Part shown: positions 40,312-49,277 of the stretch, piece by piece
Numbering within the stretch: the first letter of the stretch is position 1
Layout of the letters: every line of letters begins with the position of its first letter
From: Elusimicrobiota bacterium
Lineage (GTDB): Bacteria; Elusimicrobiota; Elusimicrobia; JACQPE01
Reading direction: 5' to 3'
Assembly: GCA_016180815.1 (NCBI GenBank)
Contig: JACPAN010000014.1
Location: 1 to 64,000 of the forward strand
Length of the DNA stretch: 64,000 nt
Notes under the pieces: model-generated
The model's input: only the letters and a program-made list of their open reading frames with translations
The model's database searches: none
What the model was told of the DNA's origin: nothing
Translations under genes and position numbers: made by a program

Positions 40312-41504
40312 TTGCCGCCGCTCTTCGTTGCCGCCATTTCGGCGTTTGCGGCGGCTGCACATTGCAGGATTTAGATTATTCCCTTCAGCTTGAATCCAAA
40401 AAAAGCGAATTCGAGCGGTTGCTCTCGGCGCTCGGCGTTCCTTTGTTCGATTTTGTTCCGGCGCCTGATCCGTGGAATTACCGCAATAAAGTCGAGTTGT
40501 CGTTTCTACCCCCTCGTCTGGCAGCCGGCGGGCCGCCGGGTTCGTTGACGTTGGGGTTCAAAGAAAAAGGGAAATGGTACAGAGGTTTTGATTTGGCCGA
40601 GTGTTTGATTTTCGATCCGTTTCTGGCGCGTCTGGGCGAATCGGTGCGCCTCTGGGCGATCCATGAAAATTGCGCGGCCTACGACCCGCGCCGTCACCAT
40701 GGTTTTTTGCGTCATTTGGCGGTGCGCAAAGGCGCGACCATCGAACGCAAGGGCGCGTTTTTGGCGACGCTGGTGACGAGTTCGCAACGAGAGTTGCCCG
40801 GACAATCGTTGATCGAACGCCTGTCCTCCATAAAAAACGATTTGTTCGAGCTGAGCCTGTTCCATGGGGTCAACGACAGCTGGGCGGATACGGCCGTGCC
40901 GCAGCGAATCGAAACCTTGTCGGGCCGGCCGTATCTTTATGAATATGTTTTGGGCCGGCCGTTCAGGTATTCCTTGGGCAGTTTTTTCCAGACCAACCCG
41001 CGCGCTTTCGAATTGCTGCTTGGCGAGATCGCGGCGCACGTCGGCCGCCTGGGCGTTTCTTGCGTCCTCGATTGCTATTGCGGGGTCGGCGTCATGGCCG
41101 TTATGTTGGCCGAACGCTGCGGGTGCCCGGCCGTCGGCATCGAGTCCGTGGTTTCTAGCATCGATGACGCGCGAGTCAATGCCGGAAATCAAAACGGCGA
41201 TCGCTTGACCTTCGTTTTGGCTCAAGTGGAGGATGTGTTGTCCGATTGGCTTAAAAAACCGGAGATCCGATCCGGGGCCGTGATCCTGGACCCTCCCCGT
41301 TCCGGGCTTCACCCCAAGGCCCTCAAGGCGTTGGCGGCCGATCCGCCGGCGCATTTGATCTATGTCTCCTGCAATCCTAAAAGAACCGTCGAGGCGGACT
41401 TACCTCATCTTTCCCAAAGTTATAAAATAACGCGTGCGCAAGCTTTCGATTTTTTTCCTCAAACGCGGCACTATGAGGCCTTGTTTTTCCTTCAGCGGAT
41501 TTAA
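40308..41504 (+). CDS. rlmD: RNA m5U methyltransferase, RlmD/RumA type with [4Fe-4S] motif
   Basis: A SAM-dependent uracil-C5 methyltransferase of 398 residues in the TrmA/RumA family, which modifies 23S rRNA or tRNA. The N-terminal cysteines CRHFGVCGGCTLQ are the iron-sulfur cluster ligands of RumA-type enzymes. A later Cys is in DLAECLIF. The SAM pocket is DCYCGVGVMAVMLAERCG and the catalytic region is LDPPRSGLHPKAL and YVSCNPKRTV, the latter carrying the nucleophilic Cys. There is no N-terminal TRAM domain. The GTG start overlaps the hydrolase stop. The target base (U1939 versus others) cannot be assigned from sequence alone. Confidence 0.88.
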   Translation: MIAAALRCRHFGVCGGCTLQDLDYSLQLESKKSEFERLLSALGVPLFDFVPAPDPWNYRNKVELSFLPPRLAAGGPPGSLTLGFKEKGKWYRGFDLAECLIFDPFLARLGESVRLWAIHENCAAYDPRRHHGFLRHLAVRKGATIERKGAFLATLVTSSQRELPGQSLIERLSSIKNDLFELSLFHGVNDSWADTAVPQRIETLSGRPYLYEYVLGRPFRYSLGSFFQTNPRAFELLLGEIAAHVGRLGVSCVLDCYCGVGVMAVMLAERCGCPAVGIESVVSSIDDARVNAGNQNGDRLTFVLAQVEDVLSDWLKKPEIRSGAVILDPPRSGLHPKALKALAADPPAHLIYVSCNPKRTVEADLPHLSQSYKITRAQAFDFFPQTRHYEALFFLQRI

Positions 41505-41536
41505 GCGTTAAGCGGCTTAAAGCATAGGGAAACCCG

Positions 41537-43663
41537 ATGTATCAACATCAAGAAAATCGACCCCAAACAGCGGCGGATCATATCCTGGCTCCTTTAAACG
41601 CCGCTCAGAAAGAAGCGGTGACTTTTGCCGGGCGGCATTTATTGGTTTTCGCTGGTCCGGGCACGGGGAAAACGCGGGTGATCACGCATCGGATCGCGTA
41701 TTTAACCGGCGTTCAAGGCGTGGACCCTGAAACGATCCTGGCCATCACCTTCACGAACAAAGCGGCCCAGGGTTTGAAAGAGCGTCTAAGCGCCTTGTTG
41801 AGCGATCAAACGCCGGGAAGGCCTTGGACCGGAACCTTTCATGCTTTTGCTCATTGGGTGTTGAGGCGTCATTGGCAAGAAGCGGGGTTGTCGAAGGAAT
41901 TCGTCATCTATGACCAGGAGGATCAGCGCACGCTGATGCGCGAACTCTTGGCGGAAACGGATGTCGGCCCTTCCAAGGCGGGCGTTTTGCTCGATATTAT
42001 CCAACGCTTGAAAGACGATCTGATGGACGCCAAGTCCTACGCCATCCATACCGACGTTTCGAGCAACCCTCATCGGGCCCAAATCGCCAAGATTTACGCC
42101 GCGTATCAGACCGCCTTAAGGAGCCGGGGCGCCGTTGATTTCGGGGATTTGCTGCTGGAGGTCAATACGCTTTTTAAAGCCCATCCTGAGGCCGTTCAGT
42201 TGTACCGTGATCGTTTCGCTTTTGTTTTCGTGGATGAATATCAGGACGTCAACCGGGCCCAGTATGCGTTCATGAAGCTGTTGGTGGGCGAAGAGGGGTC
42301 GTTGACCTGCGTGGCGGATGACGATCAGGTGATTTATGAATGGCGCAACGCTAACCCGCGCTACACCCTTGATTTCGACAAGGAATTTAAAGGCGCGGGC
42401 CAAGTCGTTTTGACTGAAAATTATCGTTCCACGCCCAACGTGTTGATCCCGGCCGCGAAATTGATCGCCAATAATGAGCTGAGGAAATCCAAGGTTTTAT
42501 CCGCCACGCGCCCTGCGGGCGCGGATCCGGAAACTTGTTCCATGGATGACGAACGGGAGGAGGCGCGCGTCATCGCCGAGCGAGTCAAGAGACTGTTGGA
42601 TAACGGCATGGCGCCTTCGGAAGTCGCGGTTTTTTACCGCATCAACGCGCAAAGCCGCAATTTCGAGCTTGAAATGCGGGCCTTGGGCGTGCCGTATCGT
42701 TTGGTGGGGGCCGTGGGATTTTACGCGCGCAAAGAAATCAAGGATATTCTGGCGATCGCCCGGCTTCTGGTCAATCCCAAGGATGAGATCAGTTTTTGGC
42801 GCGCGCTGGCCAATTACCCGGCTTTTTCCATTACCAAAGACGCCATGAGCCGCGTCCAGGCGTTGGCCCAGCGCGAACGCTGCGGGTTGTGGGCGGCTTT
42901 GGAACTGATTAAAAACGGCAGCCGCGAGGTGAGCCGGAAAGCCGCCGGAAAAATCGGACGCTTTTTGGACGTTTACGGCGCCCTGAGCCTGTTGATGGAA
43001 AAGAAAGCGCCGCTGGCCGCCATTCTGGAGGCCGTGGCCAATGAAACGGGTTACCTGGAAACTCTTGAAGAAGAGCGCTCCTGGAACGTGTGGGAGTTGA
43101 TCGAGTCCGCCGGAGAGTTTCAAATGCAGAATCCGGGGGTCGATTTGTTGGGATTTTTGAATCAGACCAGCCTGCTGGCCTCGGTCAGCGCGGACAATAA
43201 CCGTGGGTCCAAGAGCAATGCGGTCAGCCTGATGACCATTCATTTGGCCAAGGGGTTGGAGTTTGAGGCTGTTTTTGTGACGGGTCTCGAGGAAGGCCTG
43301 TTCCCATTTAAAATTTCGAAAACAAATCCTCAGGAAATGGAAGAGGAGCGGCGGCTGTTTTATGTGGCCATGACCCGCGCTAAAGACATTCTTTGCCTTT
43401 CTTACGCCAAGCGCCGGCTGGTTTTTGGTTCTGAAGCCGCGGGCTCGGCTTCCCGTTTTTTATTCGAAAGCGGGCTGTTGAAAGGCCAATGGCAGAGCAA
43501 GCCCGACGTTCGCCGGGGCTCGCGCGTGAAACATCCGTTGTTCGGCGAGGGGCGCATTATCGCGGTTGCGGGCGCGGGCGACGACACAAAAGTCACGGTG
43601 CATTTCACCAGCGGCAGCACGCGCAAATTTTTAGCCAGCGTCGCGCCTTTGGAGATGCTCTGA
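41537..43663 (+). CDS. pcrA: ATP-dependent DNA helicase, PcrA/UvrD type
   Basis: A 708-residue superfamily 1A 3'-5' helicase. Motifs in order: LNAAQKEAV (Q motif), AGPGTGKTRVITHRIAYL (Walker A), AITFTNKAA, FVDEYQDVN (Walker B), DDDQVIYEWRNA, LTENYRS, TIHLAKGLEFEAVFVTGLE and RRLFYVAMTRAKD. The residue usually seen as Ser in DDQSIY is Val. The C-terminal segment GSRVKHPLFGEGRIIAV...VHFTSGSTRKF is the Tudor-like RNA-polymerase-binding domain of PcrA. This supports PcrA over Rep. It has an AGGGA ribosome-binding site and is followed 1 nt later by gatC. Confidence 0.93.
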   Translation: MYQHQENRPQTAADHILAPLNAAQKEAVTFAGRHLLVFAGPGTGKTRVITHRIAYLTGVQGVDPETILAITFTNKAAQGLKERLSALLSDQTPGRPWTGTFHAFAHWVLRRHWQEAGLSKEFVIYDQEDQRTLMRELLAETDVGPSKAGVLLDIIQRLKDDLMDAKSYAIHTDVSSNPHRAQIAKIYAAYQTALRSRGAVDFGDLLLEVNTLFKAHPEAVQLYRDRFAFVFVDEYQDVNRAQYAFMKLLVGEEGSLTCVADDDQVIYEWRNANPRYTLDFDKEFKGAGQVVLTENYRSTPNVLIPAAKLIANNELRKSKVLSATRPAGADPETCSMDDEREEARVIAERVKRLLDNGMAPSEVAVFYRINAQSRNFELEMRALGVPYRLVGAVGFYARKEIKDILAIARLLVNPKDEISFWRALANYPAFSITKDAMSRVQALAQRERCGLWAALELIKNGSREVSRKAAGKIGRFLDVYGALSLLMEKKAPLAAILEAVANETGYLETLEEERSWNVWELIESAGEFQMQNPGVDLLGFLNQTSLLASVSADNNRGSKSNAVSLMTIHLAKGLEFEAVFVTGLEEGLFPFKISKTNPQEMEEERRLFYVAMTRAKDILCLSYAKRRLVFGSEAAGSASRFLFESGLLKGQWQSKPDVRRGSRVKHPLFGEGRIIAVAGAGDDTKVTVHFTSGSTRKFLASVAPLEML

Positions 43664-43664
43664 A

Positions 43665-43946
43665 ATGGATGCCAAAGCAATCGTCAGTCAAGTCGCTCAT
43701 TTGGCCCGGCTGGGGCCGTACGCTCCGGCGGCCGAGGAAAAATTAGCCAAGGAATTCAACCGGATTCTGGAGCTCTTCGGCGTGCTGGGCGAACTGCCTA
43801 AAGCCGCCCATGCTCAGGATCAGGGGGTCGACCCGACGCCCCTGCGCGAGGATGCGATCGCCGCTTTCGGATCCCGCGACGCCGTGATCCGCAATTTTCC
43901 CGAGCGCGAAAGCGTTTTGCTGAAAGTGCCCAAGGTGATCGAATGA
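43665..43946 (+). CDS. gatC: Glutamyl/aspartyl-tRNA amidotransferase subunit C
   Basis: Small 93-residue subunit that wraps around GatA and stabilises the GatCAB complex. It has the family start IVSQVAHLARLGPYAPAAEE and FNRILELFGVLGEL and ends LKVPKVIE. GatCAB converts misacylated Glu-tRNA(Gln) and/or Asp-tRNA(Asn) to the correct aminoacyl-tRNA, which implies that GlnRS and/or AsnRS is missing from this genome (inference). gatA starts on a 4-nt overlap. Confidence 0.9.
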   Translation: MDAKAIVSQVAHLARLGPYAPAAEEKLAKEFNRILELFGVLGELPKAAHAQDQGVDPTPLREDAIAAFGSRDAVIRNFPERESVLLKVPKVIE

Positions 43947-45427
43947 GCGATATTCTTGAGTTGACGGCGTCTCAAGTCGCGGCGCAAGTTCGCGAGGGCG
44001 CGCTTAAGCCCGGGGAGGTCCTCGACGCTTATTTCGCCCGTTTGGACGCCGTCGAGCCGAAAGTGGGCGCGTATTTACGGCCGCTTAAAGAGCGGGCTTA
44101 TGAACGGGCCCGCGCCCTTGAGTCCAAGGGCCGCCCCTCCGGACGCTTGGCCGGCGTGCCGGTGGCCGTCAAGGACAATATGCTGTTGTCCGGCCACCCG
44201 ACCACTTGCGCTTCAAAAATTTTGGAAGGTTATGTGTCCACTTACACGGCGACGGCCGTCGAGCGCCTGGAGTCCGAAGGCGCGCTGGTGATTGGCAAAA
44301 CGAATTTGGATGAATTCGCCATGGGTTCTTCGACGGAGAATTCGGCTTTTAAAATCACGAAAAATCCTTGGGATTTAAGCCGCGTCCCCGGGGGTTCCTC
44401 AGGCGGCTCAGCCGCGTCCGTGGCCGCGGGCAGCGCGCTTGCGGCTTTGGGTTCGGACACGGGGGGCTCCATCCGCCAACCGGCCGGTTTTTGCGGGTTG
44501 GTGGGATTTAAACCGAGTTACGGTTTTGTATCGCGTTTCGGGCTGGTCGCGTTCGCGTCGAGCTTGGATCAAATCGGGCCCATGGCCAGAAACGCCGAGG
44601 ACGCGACGTTGATCTTTGAATCCATCGCCGGCCATGATCCTAAAGATTCAACCTCGTTTGTGGAATCCGGCGCCGTATCAGGCGGCGCCGCCGCTCATTT
44701 TTCCGGGGACTGGCCCAGGAGCATGACCGTTGGGCTGCCCAAGGAGTATTTTTCCGGGCAGGGCGCGGATCATCAAGTGCTGACAGCTGTGGATCAAGCC
44801 GTCAAAACCATGGCTAAAAACGGCGTCAAGGTTCAAGAAGTATCGCTGCCGAATACACGTTTTGCTTTATCGGCCTATTATATCCTCGCTCCTTCGGAGG
44901 CCAGCGCCAATTTGGCGCGCTTTGACGGCATTCGTTACGGCAAAAGAGTCCAAAGCGGCGATTTAATCGGCCTTTACAAAGCCAGCCGGACTCAAGGGTT
45001 CGGGCCGGAGGTGCAGCGGCGTATTTTGATCGGCACGTTCGCCCTTTCCCACGGCTATTACGACGCTTATTACGGCCAGGCGCAATTGGCTCGCGCAATG
45101 ATCGCCGCGGATTTTGACGCGGCGTTCAACCAGGTGGATTTTGTCGTCGCGCCGACGACGCCCACCCCGGCTTTTAAAATCGGCGAGAAAACCGACGACC
45201 CGGTATCCATGTACTTGTCCGACATTTTTACCATCCCGGTGAATTTAGCCGGGCTTCCGGCGGTTTCCTTGCCGTGCGGTTTCTCGGCCGACGGCCTGCC
45301 CATCGGTTTTCAAATTTTAGGGCCCAGGGCCGGCGACCTGGCGGTTTTGCGCCTCGCTCGATGCTTTGAGGAATGGACGGGGGGTTCGTTTTGCCGCCGT
45401 CCCGTCATCAACGCTCATGGAAATTAA
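43943..45427 (+). CDS. gatA: Glutamyl/aspartyl-tRNA amidotransferase subunit A
   Basis: Amidase-signature hydrolase that releases ammonia from glutamine or asparagine. The 494-residue protein contains the catalytic Ser-cisSer-Lys set: Lys in VPVAVKDNMLLSG, the glycine-serine loop PGGSSGGSAASVAAG, and the Ser in GSDTGGSIRQPAGFCG. DEFAMGSSTENS is the conserved GatA segment. Glutaminase and ammonia-channel features are intact. It overlaps gatC by 4 nt. The gatB gene is 1.2 kb downstream, with a nudix hydrolase and an EF-P paralogue between. Confidence 0.95.
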   Translation: MSDILELTASQVAAQVREGALKPGEVLDAYFARLDAVEPKVGAYLRPLKERAYERARALESKGRPSGRLAGVPVAVKDNMLLSGHPTTCASKILEGYVSTYTATAVERLESEGALVIGKTNLDEFAMGSSTENSAFKITKNPWDLSRVPGGSSGGSAASVAAGSALAALGSDTGGSIRQPAGFCGLVGFKPSYGFVSRFGLVAFASSLDQIGPMARNAEDATLIFESIAGHDPKDSTSFVESGAVSGGAAAHFSGDWPRSMTVGLPKEYFSGQGADHQVLTAVDQAVKTMAKNGVKVQEVSLPNTRFALSAYYILAPSEASANLARFDGIRYGKRVQSGDLIGLYKASRTQGFGPEVQRRILIGTFALSHGYYDAYYGQAQLARAMIAADFDAAFNQVDFVVAPTTPTPAFKIGEKTDDPVSMYLSDIFTIPVNLAGLPAVSLPCGFSADGLPIGFQILGPRAGDLAVLRLARCFEEWTGGSFCRRPVINAHGN

Positions 45428-45441
45428 AACGGATAAGGCTG

Positions 45442-45498
45442 ATGATGAGCCGCGACTGCCGTCCGGCGCGTCATTCGCCTTATACGCCGACGCGATAA
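45442..45498 (+). CDS. Possible 18-codon small ORF ahead of the nudix gene
   Basis: ATGATG at 45442 opens an 18-codon frame (MMSRDCRPARHSPYTPTR) ending at TAA 45496-45498, directly against the nudix ribosome-binding site (AAGGAG, 45497-45502). An AAGG-like site lies just upstream. A stem CCTTAT/ATAAGG (45478-45483 with 45495-45500) could fold over that ribosome-binding site. Coding evidence is slight; it may be chance. It parallels the leader ORF before glmU. Confidence 0.2.
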   Translation: MMSRDCRPARHSPYTPTR

Positions 45499-45508
45499 GG
45501 AGAACGAA

Positions 45509-45940
45509 ATGATCAAACGCAAAAAAGGCATGAACTTCGAATACTCGGCCGGAGGCGTGCTCTATGATCAAAGCCGCGTGCTGTTGATCGAAGTTGAAAA
45601 TCTTCAGGGCAAGGTCGTCTGGACGTTCCCCAAAGGCCATATTGAAACCGGGGAAGACGCGCGCATCGCTGCGTTGAGGGAAGTCGAAGAGGAAACCGGC
45701 TATATCTCGGAAATCATCCGGGAATTGCCGCGCGTGAGCTATCATTTCATGCGGGGCGGGGTTTTGGTCAGGAAAACCGTGCGTTGGTTCTTGATGAGGC
45801 CCAAAGAGGAGACCGAGATCAAAACCACGGATGAGGTGCGCGCCGCCAAGTGGTTCGCCTTGGACAAGGCCGAGGATCAATTGATTTACCCGGGAGATTT
45901 ACACCTGCTGCGCGTGGTGCGCCGGGAAATGCGCTCCTAA
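45509..45940 (+). CDS. NUDIX hydrolase
   Basis: A 143-residue pyrophosphohydrolase acting on nucleoside diphosphates linked to another moiety. The nudix box GHIETGEDARIAALREVEEETGY fits G-x5-E-x7-REUxEExGU and binds the catalytic divalent metal. The N-terminal sequence SAGGVLYDQSRVLLIEV and the K/W signature WTFPKGHIE suggest the diadenosine-tetraphosphate (Ap4A) hydrolase/MutT-like subgroup. The substrate is not certain. It sits between gatA and efp with its own ribosome-binding site AAGGAG. Confidence 0.88.
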   Translation: MIKRKKGMNFEYSAGGVLYDQSRVLLIEVENLQGKVVWTFPKGHIETGEDARIAALREVEEETGYISEIIRELPRVSYHFMRGGVLVRKTVRWFLMRPKEETEIKTTDEVRAAKWFALDKAEDQLIYPGDLHLLRVVRREMRS

Positions 45941-45946
45941 GGGGAT

Positions 45947-46597
45947 ATGACGGTACTGTCCACGGAATTAAAAGAAAGCGATGTGATCCGCTTGGATAAT
46001 GCGTTGTGCAAGGTTGTGGCGGTCAATATCCACACCGGTGGCGGCAAAACAGGCGCCATGGTTCACGCCAAAATACGAAATCTCGACAGCGGTCAAACGG
46101 TTGAGCGGCGCTTGTCCACAACGGATCGAATCGAAAAAATCGACGTTGAGCGCATTCAGGTTCAGTACCTTTACCCGGATGGCGACAATCTGGTGTTCAT
46201 GAACGCCTCAAATTATGAACAGCTGCCCTTGGCCAGGGTTGCCGTGGGCGCGGCCGCTGAATTTTTAAAGGAAGGCGATTCCATCGCCATTGAAATGTTC
46301 GAAGGGCGGCCCGTCGGCGTTGATTTTCCTCATGTGGTCGAGGCCAAAGTCGCCAGCGCCGGCTCCGGCTTGCGCGGAGACACGACATACAAGGAAGCCA
46401 CGCTGGAGAACGGCATGACCGTGATGGTGCCTCAATTCGTTCGCGAAGGGGACATGGTCCGCATCGATATCGAAACCAAGGAATTCGTGGATCGCGTGCG
46501 GGAAAAAACCCAAAGCCATAAAACCGTATTTAAGCCGGCGGAAAAACCAGCGGTCAAAAAACCTGCGGCTCCGGAGAATCCGCCGAAAAACCCGTGA
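45947..46597 (+). CDS. efp: Translation elongation factor P, paralogue with Lys34
   Basis: EF-P relieves ribosome stalling at polyproline. The 216-residue protein has the three OB-like domains: RLDNALCKVVAVNIHTGGGK (domain I tip), VERIQVQYLYPDGDNLVFMN, and a C-terminal domain ending LENGMTVMVPQFVREGDMV and RIDIETKEFVDRV. The modification-site lysine is kept at position 34 (GGGK, where E. coli has PGKG). A proline- and lysine-rich tail of about 30 residues (KPAEKPAVKKPAAPENPP) extends beyond the family C-terminus. A second EF-P at 52113 lacks the lysine. gatB overlaps on GTGA. Confidence 0.88.
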   Translation: MTVLSTELKESDVIRLDNALCKVVAVNIHTGGGKTGAMVHAKIRNLDSGQTVERRLSTTDRIEKIDVERIQVQYLYPDGDNLVFMNASNYEQLPLARVAVGAAAEFLKEGDSIAIEMFEGRPVGVDFPHVVEAKVASAGSGLRGDTTYKEATLENGMTVMVPQFVREGDMVRIDIETKEFVDRVREKTQSHKTVFKPAEKPAVKKPAAPENPPKNP

Positions 46598-48054
46598 AGC
46601 CCACCATCGGTCTGGAAATCCACGTCCAATTAGCCACGGCGAGCAAGCTGTTTTGTTCCTGCCCGGCGTCTTCTTTCGGCGCGCCGCCGAATCAAAACAT
46701 CTGCCCTATTTGCGCGGGCGACCCGGGCGTTCTTCCGGTGGCTAACCGGCAAGCGGTGGAGCGCCTGATCAGGATGGGGTTGGCTTTAAACTGCGCGATC
46801 GCCGAACGCTCCGTGTTCGCCCGGAAGAGTTATTTTTATCCGGACTTGCCCAAAAATTATCAGATTTCCCAATATGATTTGCCCCTGGCTAAAGGCGGCC
46901 GTCTTCAGTATTTTTCAGGAGGGGAAAAAAGAACGGCCCGCATCCATCGCATTCATCTTGAGGAGGACGCGGGCAAACTCCTGCACGCCATCGGCGCCCA
47001 GGAGTTGGCGTTTAGCCTGGTGGATTTCAACCGCACGGGCGTGGCCTTGGCGGAAACCGTGACCGAGCCTGATTTCAACAACGCGCAGGAAGCCAATGAT
47101 TTTTTAACGACGCTGAGAACTACGCTGCGCAGCCTCAATGTCTCCAACTGCGACATGGAAAAAGGCGAATTTCGCGTGGACGTCAACGTGTCCGTGGCTC
47201 CGGAGGGGGCGGCGTTGGGCACCAGGGTTGAAATCAAAAATTTAAATTCGTTTAAAGCCGTGCGCGATGCTTTGGAGTATGAAATCAAGCGCCAAAAAGA
47301 GGCTTTAGCCGGGGGAGAAAAAATCCGCCAGGAAACCAGGCTTTGGGATGTCAAAAACGCGGCGACCGAGGCCCTGCGCAGCAAAGAAGAAGCGAGTGAT
47401 TACCGTTATTTCGCGGAGCCTGATTTAAAACCGTTGATCGTATCGCGAGAATGGATTGAGCGCGTGCGCGGGGGGCTGGCGCCTTTGCCTGTGTCCAGGG
47501 CCGAGTCTTATGAGGGCCGTTTGGGTTTGGGTTCTAAAGAGGCGCAAACCATCGCTTTTCATGAGGACTCAGGCGTGGCCGCTCTTTTTGAGGAAACAGT
47601 CGGCCTTTGTTCGGTCAACGGCCAAGCCGTCGAACCTAAAACAGCGGCCAATTGGATCCTGAACGACTTGCTTGGAAATCTTAAGGACAAAAATCGTTCG
47701 GTGGCCGACAGCGGCATGACCGCCGAACGTTTAGCCGGATTTTTAAAGCTTGTCCGCGCCGAGGGTTTGAGCAGCCGTCTGGCCAAAGACCTGTTCGCTA
47801 AAATGCTGGCTGATCCGGCGCTTGAAGCCGGGTCCGCTTTTAAAGCCAGCGGCGTTACGTTGTTATCAAGCGAAGATGCGCTGTTAGTATTTATCCGAGA
47901 AGCGCTTCAGGAGAACCCCAGGGCCGTTGAGGAATTTAAAAGCGGCAAAGAGCGCGCCATTCAGTCTTTAGTCGGCGCGGTGATGAAAAAAACAAAAGGC
48001 CAAGCCCACCCTCAAAAACTTCAGGAATTGCTGCGCCGGGAATTGACTCGGTAG
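46594..48054 (+). CDS. gatB: Glutamyl/aspartyl-tRNA amidotransferase subunit B
   Basis: The kinase-like catalytic subunit of GatCAB: it activates the misacylated tRNA and amidates it. The 486-residue protein shows TIGLEIHVQLATASKLFCSC, NICPICAGDPGVLPVAN (zinc Cys pairs), FYPDLPKNYQISQYDLPL, RIHRIHLEEDAGKLLH and VDFNRTGVALAETVTEPD. The Yqey-like C-terminal tail domain (AANWILNDLLGNL) binds tRNA. The GTG start overlaps the EF-P stop. It ends the plus-strand operon and faces a convergent minus-strand lipoprotein gene. Confidence 0.95.
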   Translation: MKPTIGLEIHVQLATASKLFCSCPASSFGAPPNQNICPICAGDPGVLPVANRQAVERLIRMGLALNCAIAERSVFARKSYFYPDLPKNYQISQYDLPLAKGGRLQYFSGGEKRTARIHRIHLEEDAGKLLHAIGAQELAFSLVDFNRTGVALAETVTEPDFNNAQEANDFLTTLRTTLRSLNVSNCDMEKGEFRVDVNVSVAPEGAALGTRVEIKNLNSFKAVRDALEYEIKRQKEALAGGEKIRQETRLWDVKNAATEALRSKEEASDYRYFAEPDLKPLIVSREWIERVRGGLAPLPVSRAESYEGRLGLGSKEAQTIAFHEDSGVAALFEETVGLCSVNGQAVEPKTAANWILNDLLGNLKDKNRSVADSGMTAERLAGFLKLVRAEGLSSRLAKDLFAKMLADPALEAGSAFKASGVTLLSSEDALLVFIREALQENPRAVEEFKSGKERAIQSLVGAVMKKTKGQAHPQKLQELLRRELTR

Positions 48055-48068
48055 AACCGTCGGGTTCT
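48053..48068. terminator. Small hairpin between convergent genes
   Basis: AGAACC and GGTTCT form a 6-bp stem with loop GTCG starting in the gatB stop codon. It lies in the 20-bp gap between convergent gatB and the lipoprotein gene. There is no T tract on either side, so it is a weak candidate for a shared terminator. Confidence 0.3.
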
Positions 48069-48074
48069 GTCGGG

Positions 48075-49277
48075 TTAATGTTCCAGCCGGGCCAAGCGCA
48101 GGGTGTCCGTTCGTCCATCTTGAAACAGCACCCAGGGACGCCCGTTTTGATCCACGGATAAAGATGGGTTTCGGGGTCTCATGGGCGCCGGGGCGATGAC
48201 GGTTTTGAGCCAGCGGCGTTTGGCATCCGTGGAAAAATACGCGATATTCAACGTGTTTGGGTTGGTCAATACCAGATGCCCTCGCCCGGAACCATCCACC
48301 GCAAAATCCAAGCGCGCCAGTTCTTGACCCGAAGCAATGGGTTCTTCAATAATGGTTTGCCGCCATCCGCCGGCGCGCCGTTCGCCGAAAACCAGTTTTT
48401 CATTGCCGTCCCATTCTTTTTTCGTCCATCCGACCCAGGCGTAAACCGGCTGGGCATCGGCTGTGAACGCCATCCGGCAATTGGATAAATGCCGGACCGT
48501 AAAATCAGTCATGGGCCGGGCCGGTTCCCAGGAGCCGCGTTCCATGGGACCGGGGACGCCGGCCGGCGAAGCGCCTGAGTAGCGTCTCGTATACCAGAGC
48601 GTGGCCTTATTTTTTGCGTTCAAGAGATAAGCAAGATGCAGGGTTCCTTCTCTGTCGATTTTAGCCCCCAAACAGGCGATTTCGCCGGCGACCGCGTCCT
48701 CTCTTAAGGGAATTTCTTCTTCTTTCCATCCGTTGGCCGTAGGCCTGGTCATGGCCAAGCCTTCTTTTTGGTGGCTGAAAATCAGAACGGGCACGTCTTT
48801 GGAATCGAAGAGAAAGGCCCAGGGTTTTCCAAGATCGGCGTGATCGGTTAAGAGCCCCAGGACCCACCCATTGGTCGTTAATAAAACGTATTGGATGCCG
48901 TTTTTGCCGTAATAGATCACATGCGGCCGCCCGCTTTTGTCCACGGCGATTGAAGCCGAGGTCGCCCGCGGGTCGAAAGGAAAGGGGATGGTTTCGAAGC
49001 GGTGAGGAAAAAATTTTTTTTGCGCGGCGATATTAGGCTCGTAGATGTAATGGAGTTGATTGTAGGCGCTGTACACCGCATGGAAACCGTTCTTGCCGTC
49101 AAAAAATCCGGCTGAAATGCGTCCGATATCCCGCGTTTTCTGGCGTGATTCCGGATGGCGCGATCCGTCGTCGACCGGCTGAATAATCCAGGCGGGGAGC
49201 TTGGCCGGCAGAAGGGCTTTTTGCGCGACGCAGCCCGCCAATAAAAAAGGGGCGAGAAAAAGTGTTTTAGCGCCCAC
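48075..49277 (-). CDS. Predicted lipoprotein with repeated beta-propeller-like motifs
   Basis: The start is GTG at 49277, overlapping the hldE stop by 11 nt. It gives GAKTLFLAPFLLAGCVAQK, a lipobox near residue 16. The mature part of about 380 residues contains several repeats of the form SxAVDKSGRPHVIYYGKNG, DREGTLHLAYLL, VDGSGRGHLVLTNPN and SVDQNGRPWVLFQDGRTD, an Asp-box/propeller pattern. An upstream open frame reaches 49403 but is antisense to no gene and lacks a signal. It is last in a minus-strand group with the ADP-heptose genes. No function can be assigned. Confidence 0.68.
   Translation of the reverse strand: MGAKTLFLAPFLLAGCVAQKALLPAKLPAWIIQPVDDGSRHPESRQKTRDIGRISAGFFDGKNGFHAVYSAYNQLHYIYEPNIAAQKKFFPHRFETIPFPFDPRATSASIAVDKSGRPHVIYYGKNGIQYVLLTTNGWVLGLLTDHADLGKPWAFLFDSKDVPVLIFSHQKEGLAMTRPTANGWKEEEIPLREDAVAGEIACLGAKIDREGTLHLAYLLNAKNKATLWYTRRYSGASPAGVPGPMERGSWEPARPMTDFTVRHLSNCRMAFTADAQPVYAWVGWTKKEWDGNEKLVFGERRAGGWRQTIIEEPIASGQELARLDFAVDGSGRGHLVLTNPNTLNIAYFSTDAKRRWLKTVIAPAPMRPRNPSLSVDQNGRPWVLFQDGRTDTLRLARLEH

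Noticed and set aside
46265-46519. Several reverse-strand ORFs under efp, gatB and other genes
   Set aside because: They are shadows of the real frames; they have unusual amino-acid mixes and no start signals.
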